64,000 bases of DNA from the NCBI GenBank assembly GCA_004193285.1, contig SECP01000023.1:62001-126000 (forward strand), given 5' to 3'. The notes under the pieces are model-generated. The model saw only the letters and a program-made list of their open reading frames with translations. It was not told the DNA's origin and searched no databases. The position numbers and the translations under genes are program-made. Source of the stretch: Myxococcales bacterium. Lineage in GTDB: Bacteria > Myxococcota_A > Polyangia > Polyangiales > Polyangiaceae. Below are positions 31,373 through 40,307 of the stretch, in pieces. Position 1 is the first letter of the stretch; each line of letters begins with the position of its first letter.

Positions 31373-34312
31373 ATGGAACGTCTGGTCGTCCGAGGTGCCA
31401 CCCAGCACAACCTGAAGAGCGTGAGCTGCGACCTGCCCCGCAATCAGCTGGTCGTCATCACCGGCCCCAGCGGGTCGGGCAAGTCTTCGCTGGCGTTCGA
31501 TACCATCTACGCCGAGGGCCAGCGCCGCTACGTGGAGTCGCTGTCGGCCTACGCCAGGCAGTTCCTGGACCAGCTGCCCAAGCCCCGGGTGGAGAGCATC
31601 GAGGGGCTTAGCCCGGCCATCGCCATCGAGCAGAAGGGCCTCGGCAAGAGCCCGCGGTCGACGGTCGGGACCGTGACGGAAATCGCGGACTACCTGCGCC
31701 TGCTCTACGCGCGCATCGGGGTGCCGCATTGCCCCAAGTCCGGCAAGGTACTCCGCGCTTACACCGTCCAGGAGATCGTGGACGAGATCTTGGGGCGCGG
31801 CGAAGGGTCACGCCTATCGCTGCTTTCCCCAATCGCACGGGGTCGTAAAAGCGATTTGGCCGCGGAGCTCGAGCGGCTCCGTCGCGATGGCTTCGTGCGC
31901 GCGCGGCTCAACGGGCAGAGCATGGACCTCGCCGACGAGGTCGCTCTCGATCCAGAGATCCCCCACGATCTCGACGTCGTCGTCGATCGCATCGTCGTGA
32001 AGGAAAGCGCCAAAGGCCGCATCACGGACTCGGTGGAGCTGGCCCTCAAGCTGGGGGACGGCACGCTGCTCATCGACGGCGGCGACGGGACCGAGCCGCT
32101 CGTGCGCAGCGAGCGTCTCGTGAGCTGGGAGTTCGGCATCACCCTGCCCCCCCTCGAGCCGCGGCTCTTTTCGTTCAATAGCCCGCACGGCGCCTGCCCC
32201 ACATGCGACGGCTTGGGCGTGCGGTCGGCGATCGACGAAAGCCGCGTCGTTCCGGACCATTCGCGTTCGCTCCGCGAAGGCGCGGTGGCGGCGTTCGGGC
32301 GGCGCGGCTCGGTCGCGACCGCAGCGGAGGTCGCGCGCGTCGTGGACACGCTCGGCGTGGATCCGGACGTCGCGTGGGAGGCTCTCCCCGAGGCCGCCCG
32401 CGACGCCATCCTTCACGGCGGCTCGCTCAAGCCGAAGCGCGGCCGCGGCCAGCCCACCACCTACGAGGGCATCGTGCCGCGGCTGTCGCGGTTGCTCGAG
32501 TCGGACGCCTTGGTGGAAGGCGAAGACCAGGAGCAAGACGCAGAAGAAGGCGCCATCCGACACGAAGACATCGGGCGCTTCATCGTGACGCAGGTTTGCG
32601 AGGCGTGCGGCGGCGTGCGGCTACGGCCGGAGGCCCTCGCGGTACGGCTCGGCAGCCAGACCATCGCTCAGCTGTGCCAGATGCCGCTGCGCGGCTTGCG
32701 CGAGTTCCTGCTCGCCTTCTCCAAAAACAGCAGCCTGACCCAGCGCGACGCCGCGATTGCGCTGCCGCTCACGCGCGCGGTCACGGAGCGCCTCGGCTTC
32801 TTGATCGACGTCGGTTTGGACTACCTGGCGCTGGATCGCGCGACTCACACCCTCTCCGGCGGTGAGGGACAGCGCATCCGCCTCGCCACCCAGATCGGCG
32901 CATCGCTCGTGGGTGTTCTTTACGTGCTGGACGAGCCCAGCATCGGCCTGCATGCCCGCGACAACGAGCGCCTCCTGGAAGCGCTACGACGCTTGGTGGA
33001 CAAGGGCAACAGCGTGATCGTCGTGGAGCACGACCGCGAGGCGATCTTGGCCGCCGACCACGTGCTGGACATGGGTCCGGGCGCGGGAGCCCTCGGAGGC
33101 CGAATCGTCGCGCAGGGCACTCCGCAAGACTTGATGAGCGACCCGGCCTCGGTCACCGGGCCCTACCTTTCGGGGCAAAAGCGCTTGCCGATTCCGAGCA
33201 CCCGCAAGCAGCCGAACGGCTCGCTCTTGCGCGTCGTGGGCGCCAAAGCGCACAACCTCAAAGACGTCACCCTGTCCGTGCCGCTCGGGGTCATCGTGGC
33301 GGTGACGGGCGTGTCCGGCTCGGGGAAGAGCAGCCTCGTCGTCGATACGCTCCTCAGCGCGGTGAGAGCGCAGCTCTACGGAGCCACCGGGCTCGTCGGC
33401 AGCTGCGATCGCATCGAGGGGCTCGAGCACATCGACAAGGTGATCAGCATCGACCAGGCGCCGATCGGCCGCACCCCACGCTCGAACCCCGCGACCTACA
33501 CCGGCATCTTCACGTACCTGCGCGAGCTCTACGCCGGCCTGCCCGACGCGCGAGCGCGAGGCTACAAGCCCGGCCGTTTTTCTTTCAACGTGAAGGGCGG
33601 CCGCTGCGAGGCTTGTCAGGGCGACGGCGTGCTGCGGGTGGAGATGCACTTCTTGCCGGACGTGTACGTCACGTGCGACGCGTGCGGAGGTAAGCGCTAC
33701 AACCGCGAGACGCTCGAGGTGCGCTTCCGAGGCCTCAGCATCGCGGACGCGCTCGATCTCACGGTGGACCAGGCGTCGGACCTGCTCGAGTCGATCCCGC
33801 GCATCGCGCAAAAGCTGGCGGCGCTGCGCCAGGTCGGCCTCGGCTACATTCAGCTCGGCCAACCCGCGACGACGCTCTCCGGCGGCGAAGCCCAGCGCGT
33901 GAAGCTCGCCACCGAGCTCAGCCGCAAGGCGACCGGTCGGACCCTGTACGTGCTGGACGAGCCGACCACCGGCCTCCATTTTTCGGACATCGAGCTGCTC
34001 ACGCACGCGCTGCTGGGCCTGCGTGACGCGGGCAACACCGTGCTCCTCATCGAGCACAACACGGATCTCATCGCCTGCTCGGATTGGGTCATCGACATGG
34101 GGCCCGAGGGCGGCGAGCAAGGCGGCTACATCGTCGCCGAGGGCACCCCGGAGGCAGTGGCGGAGCGCGCGGAGAGCCATACCGGCCGCTTCCTCAAGGC
34201 GACCCTGGAGCAGCACGCCGGCATTTCGAAGCCGCGCGCGAAGCCCGCCGCCGCCAGCACGGACAAGCGCTCCGTTCCCCCCAAGGCGAAAGCCGCCGCT
34301 CGCCGCCGCTAG
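31373..34312 (+). CDS. uvrA: Excinuclease ABC subunit A
   Basis: This is a 979-residue protein from ATG 31373; an in-frame codon at 31349 adds eight residues but matches no family N-terminus. It is the damage-recognition ATPase of nucleotide excision repair. Both ABC modules are complete: Walker A GPSGSGKSS (31-39) and GVSGSGKSS in the second half; signatures LSGGEGQR and LSGGEAQR; Walker B VLYVLDEPSIGLH and TLYVLDEPTTGLH. The UvrB-binding region between Walker A1 and the first signature domain is present, so this is UvrA1, not UvrA2. Zinc module 2 is intact (CEACQGDG...CDACGGKRY). In zinc module 1 the first CxxC is absent (SWEFGITLPPLEPRLFSFN), while CPTCDGLG remains. An acidic insert (GEDQEQDAEEG) lies near residue 390. 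Confidence 0.96.
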   Translation: MERLVVRGATQHNLKSVSCDLPRNQLVVITGPSGSGKSSLAFDTIYAEGQRRYVESLSAYARQFLDQLPKPRVESIEGLSPAIAIEQKGLGKSPRSTVGTVTEIADYLRLLYARIGVPHCPKSGKVLRAYTVQEIVDEILGRGEGSRLSLLSPIARGRKSDLAAELERLRRDGFVRARLNGQSMDLADEVALDPEIPHDLDVVVDRIVVKESAKGRITDSVELALKLGDGTLLIDGGDGTEPLVRSERLVSWEFGITLPPLEPRLFSFNSPHGACPTCDGLGVRSAIDESRVVPDHSRSLREGAVAAFGRRGSVATAAEVARVVDTLGVDPDVAWEALPEAARDAILHGGSLKPKRGRGQPTTYEGIVPRLSRLLESDALVEGEDQEQDAEEGAIRHEDIGRFIVTQVCEACGGVRLRPEALAVRLGSQTIAQLCQMPLRGLREFLLAFSKNSSLTQRDAAIALPLTRAVTERLGFLIDVGLDYLALDRATHTLSGGEGQRIRLATQIGASLVGVLYVLDEPSIGLHARDNERLLEALRRLVDKGNSVIVVEHDREAILAADHVLDMGPGAGALGGRIVAQGTPQDLMSDPASVTGPYLSGQKRLPIPSTRKQPNGSLLRVVGAKAHNLKDVTLSVPLGVIVAVTGVSGSGKSSLVVDTLLSAVRAQLYGATGLVGSCDRIEGLEHIDKVISIDQAPIGRTPRSNPATYTGIFTYLRELYAGLPDARARGYKPGRFSFNVKGGRCEACQGDGVLRVEMHFLPDVYVTCDACGGKRYNRETLEVRFRGLSIADALDLTVDQASDLLESIPRIAQKLAALRQVGLGYIQLGQPATTLSGGEAQRVKLATELSRKATGRTLYVLDEPTTGLHFSDIELLTHALLGLRDAGNTVLLIEHNTDLIACSDWVIDMGPEGGEQGGYIVAEGTPEAVAERAESHTGRFLKATLEQHAGISKPRAKPAAASTDKRSVPPKAKAAARRR

Positions 34313-34379
34313 AAACGGAGCGAGGCGCCCATGCTCACGGCACGGACGCCTCGAAAGAGTGCGCTGGCAGCGGCGCGGA

Positions 34380-34763
34380 CTAGGTGAAGTCCTTCTCCAC
34401 GCGCTCCTGGTCTTCCTTGCAACGGATGCACAGCGAGGTCTCCGGTCGCGCCTCCAGGCGCTTGATCGAGATCTTCTCGCCGCAGTCGTCACAGGTGCCG
34501 AAGCTGCCGTTGTCGATTTTTTCGATCGCCTTCTGGATCTTGTCCAAAAAGACCTTTTCGCGACCGCGTAGCCGGAACGTGAAGGATTGCAGGTACTCGC
34601 TCGACGCCAGATCCATTTCGTCGGGCAGGTCGTTCGCGTCGAGAGTCATGTCCTCGTCCAGGGTTTGCTGGGCGCGTTTGATGATCTCCTGCCGCTTGGC
34701 CTCCAGCATGTCCTTGAATTTCTTCAGCTGGGCCTTGCTCATCTGCTGTTCTTTGTCCTTCAT
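34380..34763 (-). CDS. dksA: DksA/TraR-family zinc-finger transcription factor
   Basis: This is a 127-residue protein from ATG 34763; GTG 34772 is a possible earlier start, but GAGG precedes the ATG. A coiled coil (8-85) carries the DxxDxA tip signature (D48-E-M-D51-L-A53) that DksA inserts into the RNA polymerase secondary channel. The four-cysteine zinc finger is C91-x2-C94...C112-x2-C115. DksA works with ppGpp to reprogramme rRNA, tRNA and starvation genes. It is monocistronic with a good promoter in the 78-nt gap upstream (34804-34832). Confidence 0.93.
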   Translation of the reverse strand: MKDKEQQMSKAQLKKFKDMLEAKRQEIIKRAQQTLDEDMTLDANDLPDEMDLASSEYLQSFTFRLRGREKVFLDKIQKAIEKIDNGSFGTCDDCGEKISIKRLEARPETSLCIRCKEDQERVEKDFT

Positions 34764-34803
34764 GGACCTCACTGCCTTTCAGACGCCACCGAAATGGCCC
34801 AGC

Positions 34804-34832
34804 ACTGTAAGGACGACCCAGTGCCCCGTCAA
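34804..34832 (-). promoter_or_regulatory. Sigma70-type promoter of dksA
   Basis: On the minus strand TTGACG (34827-34832) is separated by exactly 17 bp from TACAGT (34804-34809): five and four of six consensus matches at ideal spacing. The predicted start near 34797 gives a ~34-nt leader before the ATG. Confidence 0.65.
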
Positions 34833-34841
34833 CCGCTTCCG

Positions 34842-36446
34842 CTATTTTCGGCCGTCCTTGTAGGCGCGGACGGCGTTCACGATGGCGTCGGCCAGCTTTT
34901 GGCGGAAGTCACCGGTGCTGAAGCGGGTTTCGTCTCGAACGCTGGAGATGAAAGAAGTTTCGAACAGCACCGCGGGCATGCGCGCGCCGGCCAGGACGTA
35001 GAAGCCTGCCCGCTTCACGCCGCCGTCCGGCACGTCCGGGTAGCTGGGGCCGAGGGAGGCCATGGCCGCGCGCTGAAGCAGCGACGCGAATTCGGCCGAG
35101 CGCGCGTCACTCGACCGGTCACCGACGCGGCTCATGACGCGCGCGAGCTCACTCGTTGCCTCTGCCGAGGCGGAGTTCTCCAGCGCGGCGATACGGGACG
35201 CCAGTTGATCCCTGGAGTCATCCAGCACGAAGGTCATCACTCCGCTGCCGCCGCTCCGCTCCGCCGCGTTGCAATGAATGGAGACGAACAGGTCGGCGCC
35301 GAAGGCGTTGGCGCGCGCGGTTCGCTCCTCCAGCGGAACGAAGACGTCCGCATCGCGCGTCAGGAGGGTGGAGATGCCGAGCTCCCGCGCGATGAGGGGC
35401 GCGGCGCGGTGCGCGATGTCGAGCGCGACGTCTTTTTCACGGAGGCCGCTCGGCCCGATCGCGCCAGGGTCGTAGCCGCCATGGCCCGGGTCCAGCACCA
35501 CCCGCCGCACCTCGCGCGTGGCCGCCCGGCCCCCAGGGCTCGGCTTCGCTACGTCGATGATCAGCCGGAAGGGCTCGGGGACGTAGAACACGCGGTGCTC
35601 CGCGGACTCCGCGAGATCCAGGACCACGCGCGTGCCATCCGCACTTTCGGCGGCTCGGACCCGCTCCAGCAAGCCCTCGGCGCCCAGCGCAGATTTGCCG
35701 GAATAGTGCGCGCCGCGCAGGTCCACGAACAGCCGCGGACCGGCGCCGGCTGCTCCCCCCAGCGAGCCCACCTCGAAGCGCACCGGCTTGGAAACGAACA
35801 CGACGACTCGCGCCGCGTCCTTACCCGAGTAGCGCTCGATGCGAGTGAGAGTCGCGCTCTCGGCCGCTCCGCTCGGTGCCTGCACGCTCGGGGTCGCGCT
35901 CACGGCCGGGACTGCGCTCGTCGCGGCGCGGCTACGCGGCTCGAGCCCGGCTACTAGTACCGCCTCCGGCGGCCGGAACGCATCGAGGACGTCGAGCGCT
36001 GCGCTCACGCGCGCGCCGCAGGCCGCGTCGGCGCTCCGTGACAGCGTGTAGAGCGCGCGGTAGGTCGCGTCGGCGTCGGCGTTGAGCTCCCCCTCGAGGA
36101 GCAAGCGGTCGAGCTCGGCGCGGCAGCGCGCCGACGCCTCCTTGCGGCCGAGTTGCCGTAGCAGCTCGCTCGCCTCGAGCGCGTCTGCCTCGCGGCGCTC
36201 GCGACGGAACAACCGCAGCCGCAGCTCCGCCGCCCGCTCGAGCGCACGGGTCGCGGCATCTCCGGTGGAGTGGCTGGCTTCCACCGCGAGCGCGTCGGCA
36301 CTCGCCACCGCGATGGCCCTCACCGGCAGCGGCGCCGCAGCCGCGCCGGCAGGAGCGGCGACGCTTCCAGCCGGTGCCGGATCTCCGCCTGGCGCCGCCC
36401 GCCTACAGCCGCCCCCTCCCAGCAGCGCGAGCCCAGTGCAAAGCAT
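34842..36446 (-). CDS. N-acetylmuramoyl-L-alanine amidase with AMIN domain, lipoprotein
   Basis: This is a 534-residue protein from ATG 36446. The open frame continues 666 nt further upstream, but that extension is Arg/Gly low-complexity sequence antisense to the next gene. A short lipoprotein signal (MLCTGLALLGGGGC) is followed by a helical, TPR-like N-domain and an AMIN domain (about 195-290: TLTRIERYSGKDAARVVVFV, RLFVDLRG, EPFRLIIDVAK) that targets peptidoglycan or outer-membrane sites. The Amidase_3 domain has zinc ligands in DPGHGG, the Glu of LREKDVAL and H of SIHCNA, with the catalytic Glu in VLFETSF. It cleaves the amide between MurNAc and stem peptide, usually in daughter-cell separation. 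Confidence 0.9.
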   Translation of the reverse strand: MLCTGLALLGGGGCRRAAPGGDPAPAGSVAAPAGAAAAPLPVRAIAVASADALAVEASHSTGDAATRALERAAELRLRLFRRERREADALEASELLRQLGRKEASARCRAELDRLLLEGELNADADATYRALYTLSRSADAACGARVSAALDVLDAFRPPEAVLVAGLEPRSRAATSAVPAVSATPSVQAPSGAAESATLTRIERYSGKDAARVVVFVSKPVRFEVGSLGGAAGAGPRLFVDLRGAHYSGKSALGAEGLLERVRAAESADGTRVVLDLAESAEHRVFYVPEPFRLIIDVAKPSPGGRAATREVRRVVLDPGHGGYDPGAIGPSGLREKDVALDIAHRAAPLIARELGISTLLTRDADVFVPLEERTARANAFGADLFVSIHCNAAERSGGSGVMTFVLDDSRDQLASRIAALENSASAEATSELARVMSRVGDRSSDARSAEFASLLQRAAMASLGPSYPDVPDGGVKRAGFYVLAGARMPAVLFETSFISSVRDETRFSTGDFRQKLADAIVNAVRAYKDGRK

Positions 36447-36518
36447 CAATCTTTTCAGCTGGCTGCGTTGCCGAGGCACGAGCGCCGATGCTAGCCTGAC
36501 TGGAACCCGACTGCTCCT

Positions 36519-37616
36519 ATGCCGGACCCGCAACGCCCTTCCAGCCCGCCGCTGAGCGAAAGTGAGGCCGATCGCCTCTCCGAACGCTTCACCGCGTCCT
36601 GGGACGACCCCCAGCTGGGCGCCGAGCCGGCGAACACGAGCGGCTCCGCACCGGCCCCGAGCGCGACGCCCGCAGCCGATGGCAGCACCACGGCGCCGCT
36701 CCCGGTTGCAGCCCCTGCCGCCAAGCCGAAGCCGACCCTGCTCGGTATCGCTCCCGTCATCGTGGGGCCGGCTCCGCCCCCACCCGCTCCTCCTGCGCCG
36801 CTCCCCGCGCCCGTGAAGGCCTCTGCCTCGTCGGCGACCCCACCCGCTGCAGCGGCTACTGCACCGCCGCCGGCAGCGACTGCACCGCCGGTCGCCGCCG
36901 CGCCTGCGCCTCCACCGGCGCCGGCGCCTCCACCTCCGTCGCCGAGCTCGCCGGAGTCTTCCGTGGCGCGCGGCCTCACGACTCCCTCCAAGCCGTACAT
37001 CCCCAAGGATGATCCGTCGACGCCAGCCGTAGTCATCAGTGAGGCCGCCCTTCAGCCGCCGCCTCAACCATCTCCTGACCGCGCCCGCATCGCGCAAACG
37101 ATACCGGGTCAAACGCGCAGCAACCCCGTTGCAGCTCCGCGTCCGCTCGCGGCGCCCCCCTCCGCGGCTGCACAGCTCGACGACACGTACCCGCCTCTCG
37201 GGCGTCGTCGCAGCAAGCTCCCGCTGATCGTCGGGGCGGTCGCGCTGCTCGGGGCGGCGGCGTTCGGCGTCGCCAAGCTCAGTGGAGGTAAGACCGAATC
37301 GCCCTCCGCCGCGGGAGCGAACCCCACCGTCGCACCGCCGCCTCTTCCGCCGGCCCCTGAGCCCGCTCCGGAGAGCCCGGCGGCGACTGTCGCTGCGCCC
37401 CCTCCTGAGGCATTGCCGGAGCAGCCAGCGGCACCGGTGAAGACGGCGGAGGCCCCCCCGCCCAAGCCGAGCAAGGTCGTCCTCAAGAAGTCCGCCTCGC
37501 TAGCAGCCCCCCGCAAGACGACCAAGGCCGAGCCGAAGTCGGAGCCCAGGGCGTCGGCCGCTGAGCCCGCTGTCGCCAAGCCCAAGGGCGTCATCGTGAG
37601 GGAGACCCCATTTTGA
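36519..37616 (+). CDS. Pro/Ala-rich single-pass membrane protein, unknown function
   Basis: This is a 365-residue protein. Residues 1-230 are disordered, Pro/Ala-rich and presumably cytoplasmic, with an acidic patch at 12-30 (SESEADRLSERFTASWDD). One membrane segment is at 234-254 (LPLIVGAVALLGAAAFGVA). The ~110 residues after it are Pro/Ala/Lys-rich with no recognisable fold. Despite the biased composition the reading frame is real: it fits a divergent layout with the amidase gene (72-bp gap), has an ATG start, and the opposite-strand frame is the complementary low-complexity shadow. It could be a scaffold or stator-like protein. I do not recognise a family. Confidence 0.6.
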   Translation: MPDPQRPSSPPLSESEADRLSERFTASWDDPQLGAEPANTSGSAPAPSATPAADGSTTAPLPVAAPAAKPKPTLLGIAPVIVGPAPPPPAPPAPLPAPVKASASSATPPAAAATAPPPAATAPPVAAAPAPPPAPAPPPPSPSSPESSVARGLTTPSKPYIPKDDPSTPAVVISEAALQPPPQPSPDRARIAQTIPGQTRSNPVAAPRPLAAPPSAAAQLDDTYPPLGRRRSKLPLIVGAVALLGAAAFGVAKLSGGKTESPSAAGANPTVAPPPLPPAPEPAPESPAATVAAPPPEALPEQPAAPVKTAEAPPPKPSKVVLKKSASLAAPRKTTKAEPKSEPRASAAEPAVAKPKGVIVRETPF

Positions 37617-37725
37617 GGGGCGCCTTCCACTTGTCGTCTACTTCGAAACTACTGGCGACCCTTTACACGATCGATGAGCTTGCCCGAGGGGCGAGCCAGC
37701 GTGAGGCCCCACCGAGGCTTGGTGC

Positions 37726-38907
37726 ATGCGAAGAAACGTCTCTCTCAACCTGACCCAGCTCGGAACCGCCGCGTTGCTCGGAGCGCTCCTGCTGGTGCCC
37801 GCCCGAGCTCACGCCCAAGACGACGTCACGCTGACGATGGCGCGCGAGCGCTTCAAAGAGGGCGTCTCCTACTTCGACAAGAAGGACTTCCCGAAAGCGC
37901 GCGTCGCGTTCCTCCAGGCTTACGCTCTGAAAAAGCACCCTGCGGTGCTGCTCAACCTGGCCCAGAGTGAGCTTCGTTCCGGCCACGAGGCAGACGCGGC
38001 CAAGCACTTCGCGCAATACCTGCGTGAGCACAAAGACGCGACCGAAGCCGAGCGCCAAGGCGCCGAAACCGGGCTCACGGCCGCGAAGGCGCTCGTCGGC
38101 GAGGTGTCGCTCGAGGTGGACGCCGCCGGCGCCGAAGTCTACGTGGACGGCGACTTGGAGGGCATGTCCCCGCTCGCCGGCTCGCTGTACCTGCCGCCCG
38201 GCACGCACCAAGTCCAAGCCAAAAAAGACGGCAAGACAGCCAGCGGTGATGTCAGCGTCGCGGCCGGGCAGAGCAGTAGCCTGAGTCTCAAGCTCGTCAC
38301 TCGGCCCAAGCCCGCTGGCGTCGGTCCCGCTCCCGCCCCCGTGGAGCCGGATGCAGAAGAGGCGCCGGCTCCGGCGCCCGCGTCTCATCGCCAGGGCTTC
38401 GTGCCCTGGGTCACGAGCACGCCGGGGGCGATGATCGGAGTCGGCCTCACCGGTGTCGGGTTGATCGGGGGCGGCGCGTTCGCGTTCGGCATGAAGTCTT
38501 CGTACGACGCGGCGGACAGCGTGCAGGCGCAGATCATCGAGAAGGCCGTCACTACGGACCGCAAGGCCACCTCGCGCGGCGTCTGCAACGAACCAGAAAA
38601 CTGGCTCGCAACGAGCCCGGTCTGGTCGAGCGCGACAGAAGCCGCACGCGCCGATCGCGCGCGCCAGTACCGCGAGAACTGCGACAAATACAGCGACAAC
38701 GTGAAGTCGGGCGACACCTTCAAGACGCTCGCCATCGTCAGCTTTGCGGTCGCGGGCGCAGCCGCCGTGGGCACGGTCGTCTACTACTTGGTGGATTCGA
38801 AGCAGAGCAGTGCGGACACCGCCAAGCGCTCGCGCGGGCCTCGCGTCCTCGTGCTCCCGGTGTACCAGCCCGGCTTCTCCGGCGGCCTGATCTCCGGCAC
38901 CTTCTGA
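37726..38907 (+). CDS. Exported TPR-PEGA domain protein
   Basis: This is a 393-residue protein. A signal peptide is cleaved after AHA-Q31. Two to three TPR-like hairpins occupy ~35-120 (ARERFKEGVSYFDKKDFPKA). A PEGA domain follows at ~125-190 (VSLEVDAAGAEVYVDGDLEG, YLPPGTHQVQAKKDGK), then a Pro/Ala linker. Two hydrophobic segments lie at ~235-258 (TPGAMIGVGLTGVGLIGGG) and ~335-355, the last near the C-terminus. PEGA domains are found on surface or periplasmic proteins, and TPR-PEGA-TM proteins are numerous in myxobacteria. The role is unknown. It converges with the FHA-sigma54 activator gene, with 28 bp between them. Confidence 0.75.
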   Translation: MRRNVSLNLTQLGTAALLGALLLVPARAHAQDDVTLTMARERFKEGVSYFDKKDFPKARVAFLQAYALKKHPAVLLNLAQSELRSGHEADAAKHFAQYLREHKDATEAERQGAETGLTAAKALVGEVSLEVDAAGAEVYVDGDLEGMSPLAGSLYLPPGTHQVQAKKDGKTASGDVSVAAGQSSSLSLKLVTRPKPAGVGPAPAPVEPDAEEAPAPAPASHRQGFVPWVTSTPGAMIGVGLTGVGLIGGGAFAFGMKSSYDAADSVQAQIIEKAVTTDRKATSRGVCNEPENWLATSPVWSSATEAARADRARQYRENCDKYSDNVKSGDTFKTLAIVSFAVAGAAAVGTVVYYLVDSKQSSADTAKRSRGPRVLVLPVYQPGFSGGLISGTF

Positions 38908-38935
38908 GCTCACCCGCGCGCCTCAGCGGCATGCC

Positions 38936-40231
38936 CTAAGCGGCGCCGCTGCGGCGCGCCGCTTCGCGCAGCTCGGTTTTCGTGAGCAGCGCCCGGAACG
39001 TGGTGCGCGGGAGGTGCGCGGCCCGCGCGGCGGCGCTCACGTTGCCGGCGTGGCTCGCGAGCAGCGCCTTGGCATCGAGCTGCGCAATGTCTCGAACGGT
39101 GCGTGGCCCGGCCGCGCGAACCGTCAGGGCGAGGTGCTGAGGCAGGATCTCTCGCCCCGGCGCCAACGCCGCTGCGCGGTAGAGCACGCCCGAAAGCTCC
39201 CGCACGTTACCGGGCCAGTCGTGCCCGACGAGCGCGGCGAGCGCGCCCGTCGATAGCTGCTTGTCACCCAAATCGCGGTCCAGACGCAGCAGCAGCACCC
39301 GCGCCAGCGCCGGAATGTCGCTGCGGCGCTCGCGGAGCGGAGGCAGCTTGAGCGTGACGGTCGACAAGCGGTGATAAAGGTCCCCGCGGAAACGGCCCTC
39401 TTCTACGCGATCGGCCAGCCCCGCCCAGCTGGCGGAGACGATGCGCACGTCCACGTTCGTGGAGGTTTGCGCGCCGAGCGGCCGCACCGAGCCGTCCTCC
39501 ACGACGCGCAGCAGCCGTACTTGAACGCCGGGCGAAAGCTCCGCCACTTCGTCCAAGAACAGCGTTCCCTGGTGCGCTTGCTCGAAGGCGCCCTGCCGGT
39601 GAGAAACAGCGCCCGTGAACGCGCCCCTTCGGTGACCGAAGAGCTCCGAGTCTGCCAAAGACTCGGCTATCGCTCCGACGTTGAGCGGCACGTAAGGGCC
39701 GCGTGACCGCCCTAGCTCGTGGATGGCGCGGGCGACCAAATCTTTACCGGTGCCGGACTCGCCTTGAATGAGGATGGGCGCGCGCGTACCGGCGTGGCGC
39801 CGCACCTCTTCCGCCACGCGCATCATGGGCTCTGAGCAGCCGACGATTCCCGGCAAGGGCGAGCGAGGAGCACCGCTGCCACGAGCCAGCCGCACCGTGA
39901 CCGTGGAGCGACCAATCACGAAGCTCGCGGCGCTCACGTCCAATCGGGCATGGGGCACCCGCGCGCCGCCGACGATGACGCCGTTCTTGGACCCGAGGTC
40001 CGTGACAACGACCCCCCGCTCGTCCACCGTGAGCTCACAGTGCCGGGCGCTGACGGTGCGGTCGGAGACCCGCACGTCCGCCAAAGCGCCGCTGCCGAGG
40101 CACACCCGCTGCCCCTTCCGCAGGTCGAAATGGTGCCCGTCTTCCGCCTCGCCCACCTCGACATGGAAGGGACCCGATTCGAGTTGTGGTCGAAGCTCCA
40201 AGGTTTTCGTTGATTCTTCTTCTTCGGACAT
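38936..40231 (-). CDS. FHA-domain sigma54-dependent transcription activator
   Basis: This is a 431-residue protein. GGGAGG lies eight bases ahead of ATG 40231, favouring it over ATG 40237. The N-terminal FHA domain (about 35-115: GSGALADVRVSDRTVSARHC, DLGSKNGVIVGG) should bind phosphothreonine. The AAA+ sigma54-contacting domain has Walker A GESGTGKD (157-164), the GAFTGA loop at 203-208 and Walker B FLDE (225-228). A Fis-type HTH closes the protein (NVSAAARAAHLPRTTFRALL). FHA instead of a receiver means it is probably controlled by a Ser/Thr kinase, a M. xanthus-style pathway. The kinase partner is unknown; one Ser/Thr kinase is encoded at 28989. It is divergent from the beta-barrel gene. 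Confidence 0.92.
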   Translation of the reverse strand: MSEEEESTKTLELRPQLESGPFHVEVGEAEDGHHFDLRKGQRVCLGSGALADVRVSDRTVSARHCELTVDERGVVVTDLGSKNGVIVGGARVPHARLDVSAASFVIGRSTVTVRLARGSGAPRSPLPGIVGCSEPMMRVAEEVRRHAGTRAPILIQGESGTGKDLVARAIHELGRSRGPYVPLNVGAIAESLADSELFGHRRGAFTGAVSHRQGAFEQAHQGTLFLDEVAELSPGVQVRLLRVVEDGSVRPLGAQTSTNVDVRIVSASWAGLADRVEEGRFRGDLYHRLSTVTLKLPPLRERRSDIPALARVLLLRLDRDLGDKQLSTGALAALVGHDWPGNVRELSGVLYRAAALAPGREILPQHLALTVRAAGPRTVRDIAQLDAKALLASHAGNVSAAARAAHLPRTTFRALLTKTELREAARRSGAA

Positions 40232-40307
40232 CCTCATCGCCTCGCCTCCCCATCGGCTCGGCGGGGTTGGCAGTTGCGCGCCCAAAACGTGGTAAGAGGC
40301 GGCGGCC

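Noticed and set aside
34321..34353. CGAGGCG...CGCCTCG inverted repeat after uvrA as a terminator
   Set aside because: The 7-bp stem has a 19-nt loop and no T-run; too weak to call.
34842..37112. 756-residue version of the AMIN-amidase extending through the next gene
   Set aside because: The N-terminal 222 residues are low-complexity Arg/Gly antisense to the Pro/Ala-rich gene; a lipoprotein signal at ATG 36446 gives a normal-sized amidase.
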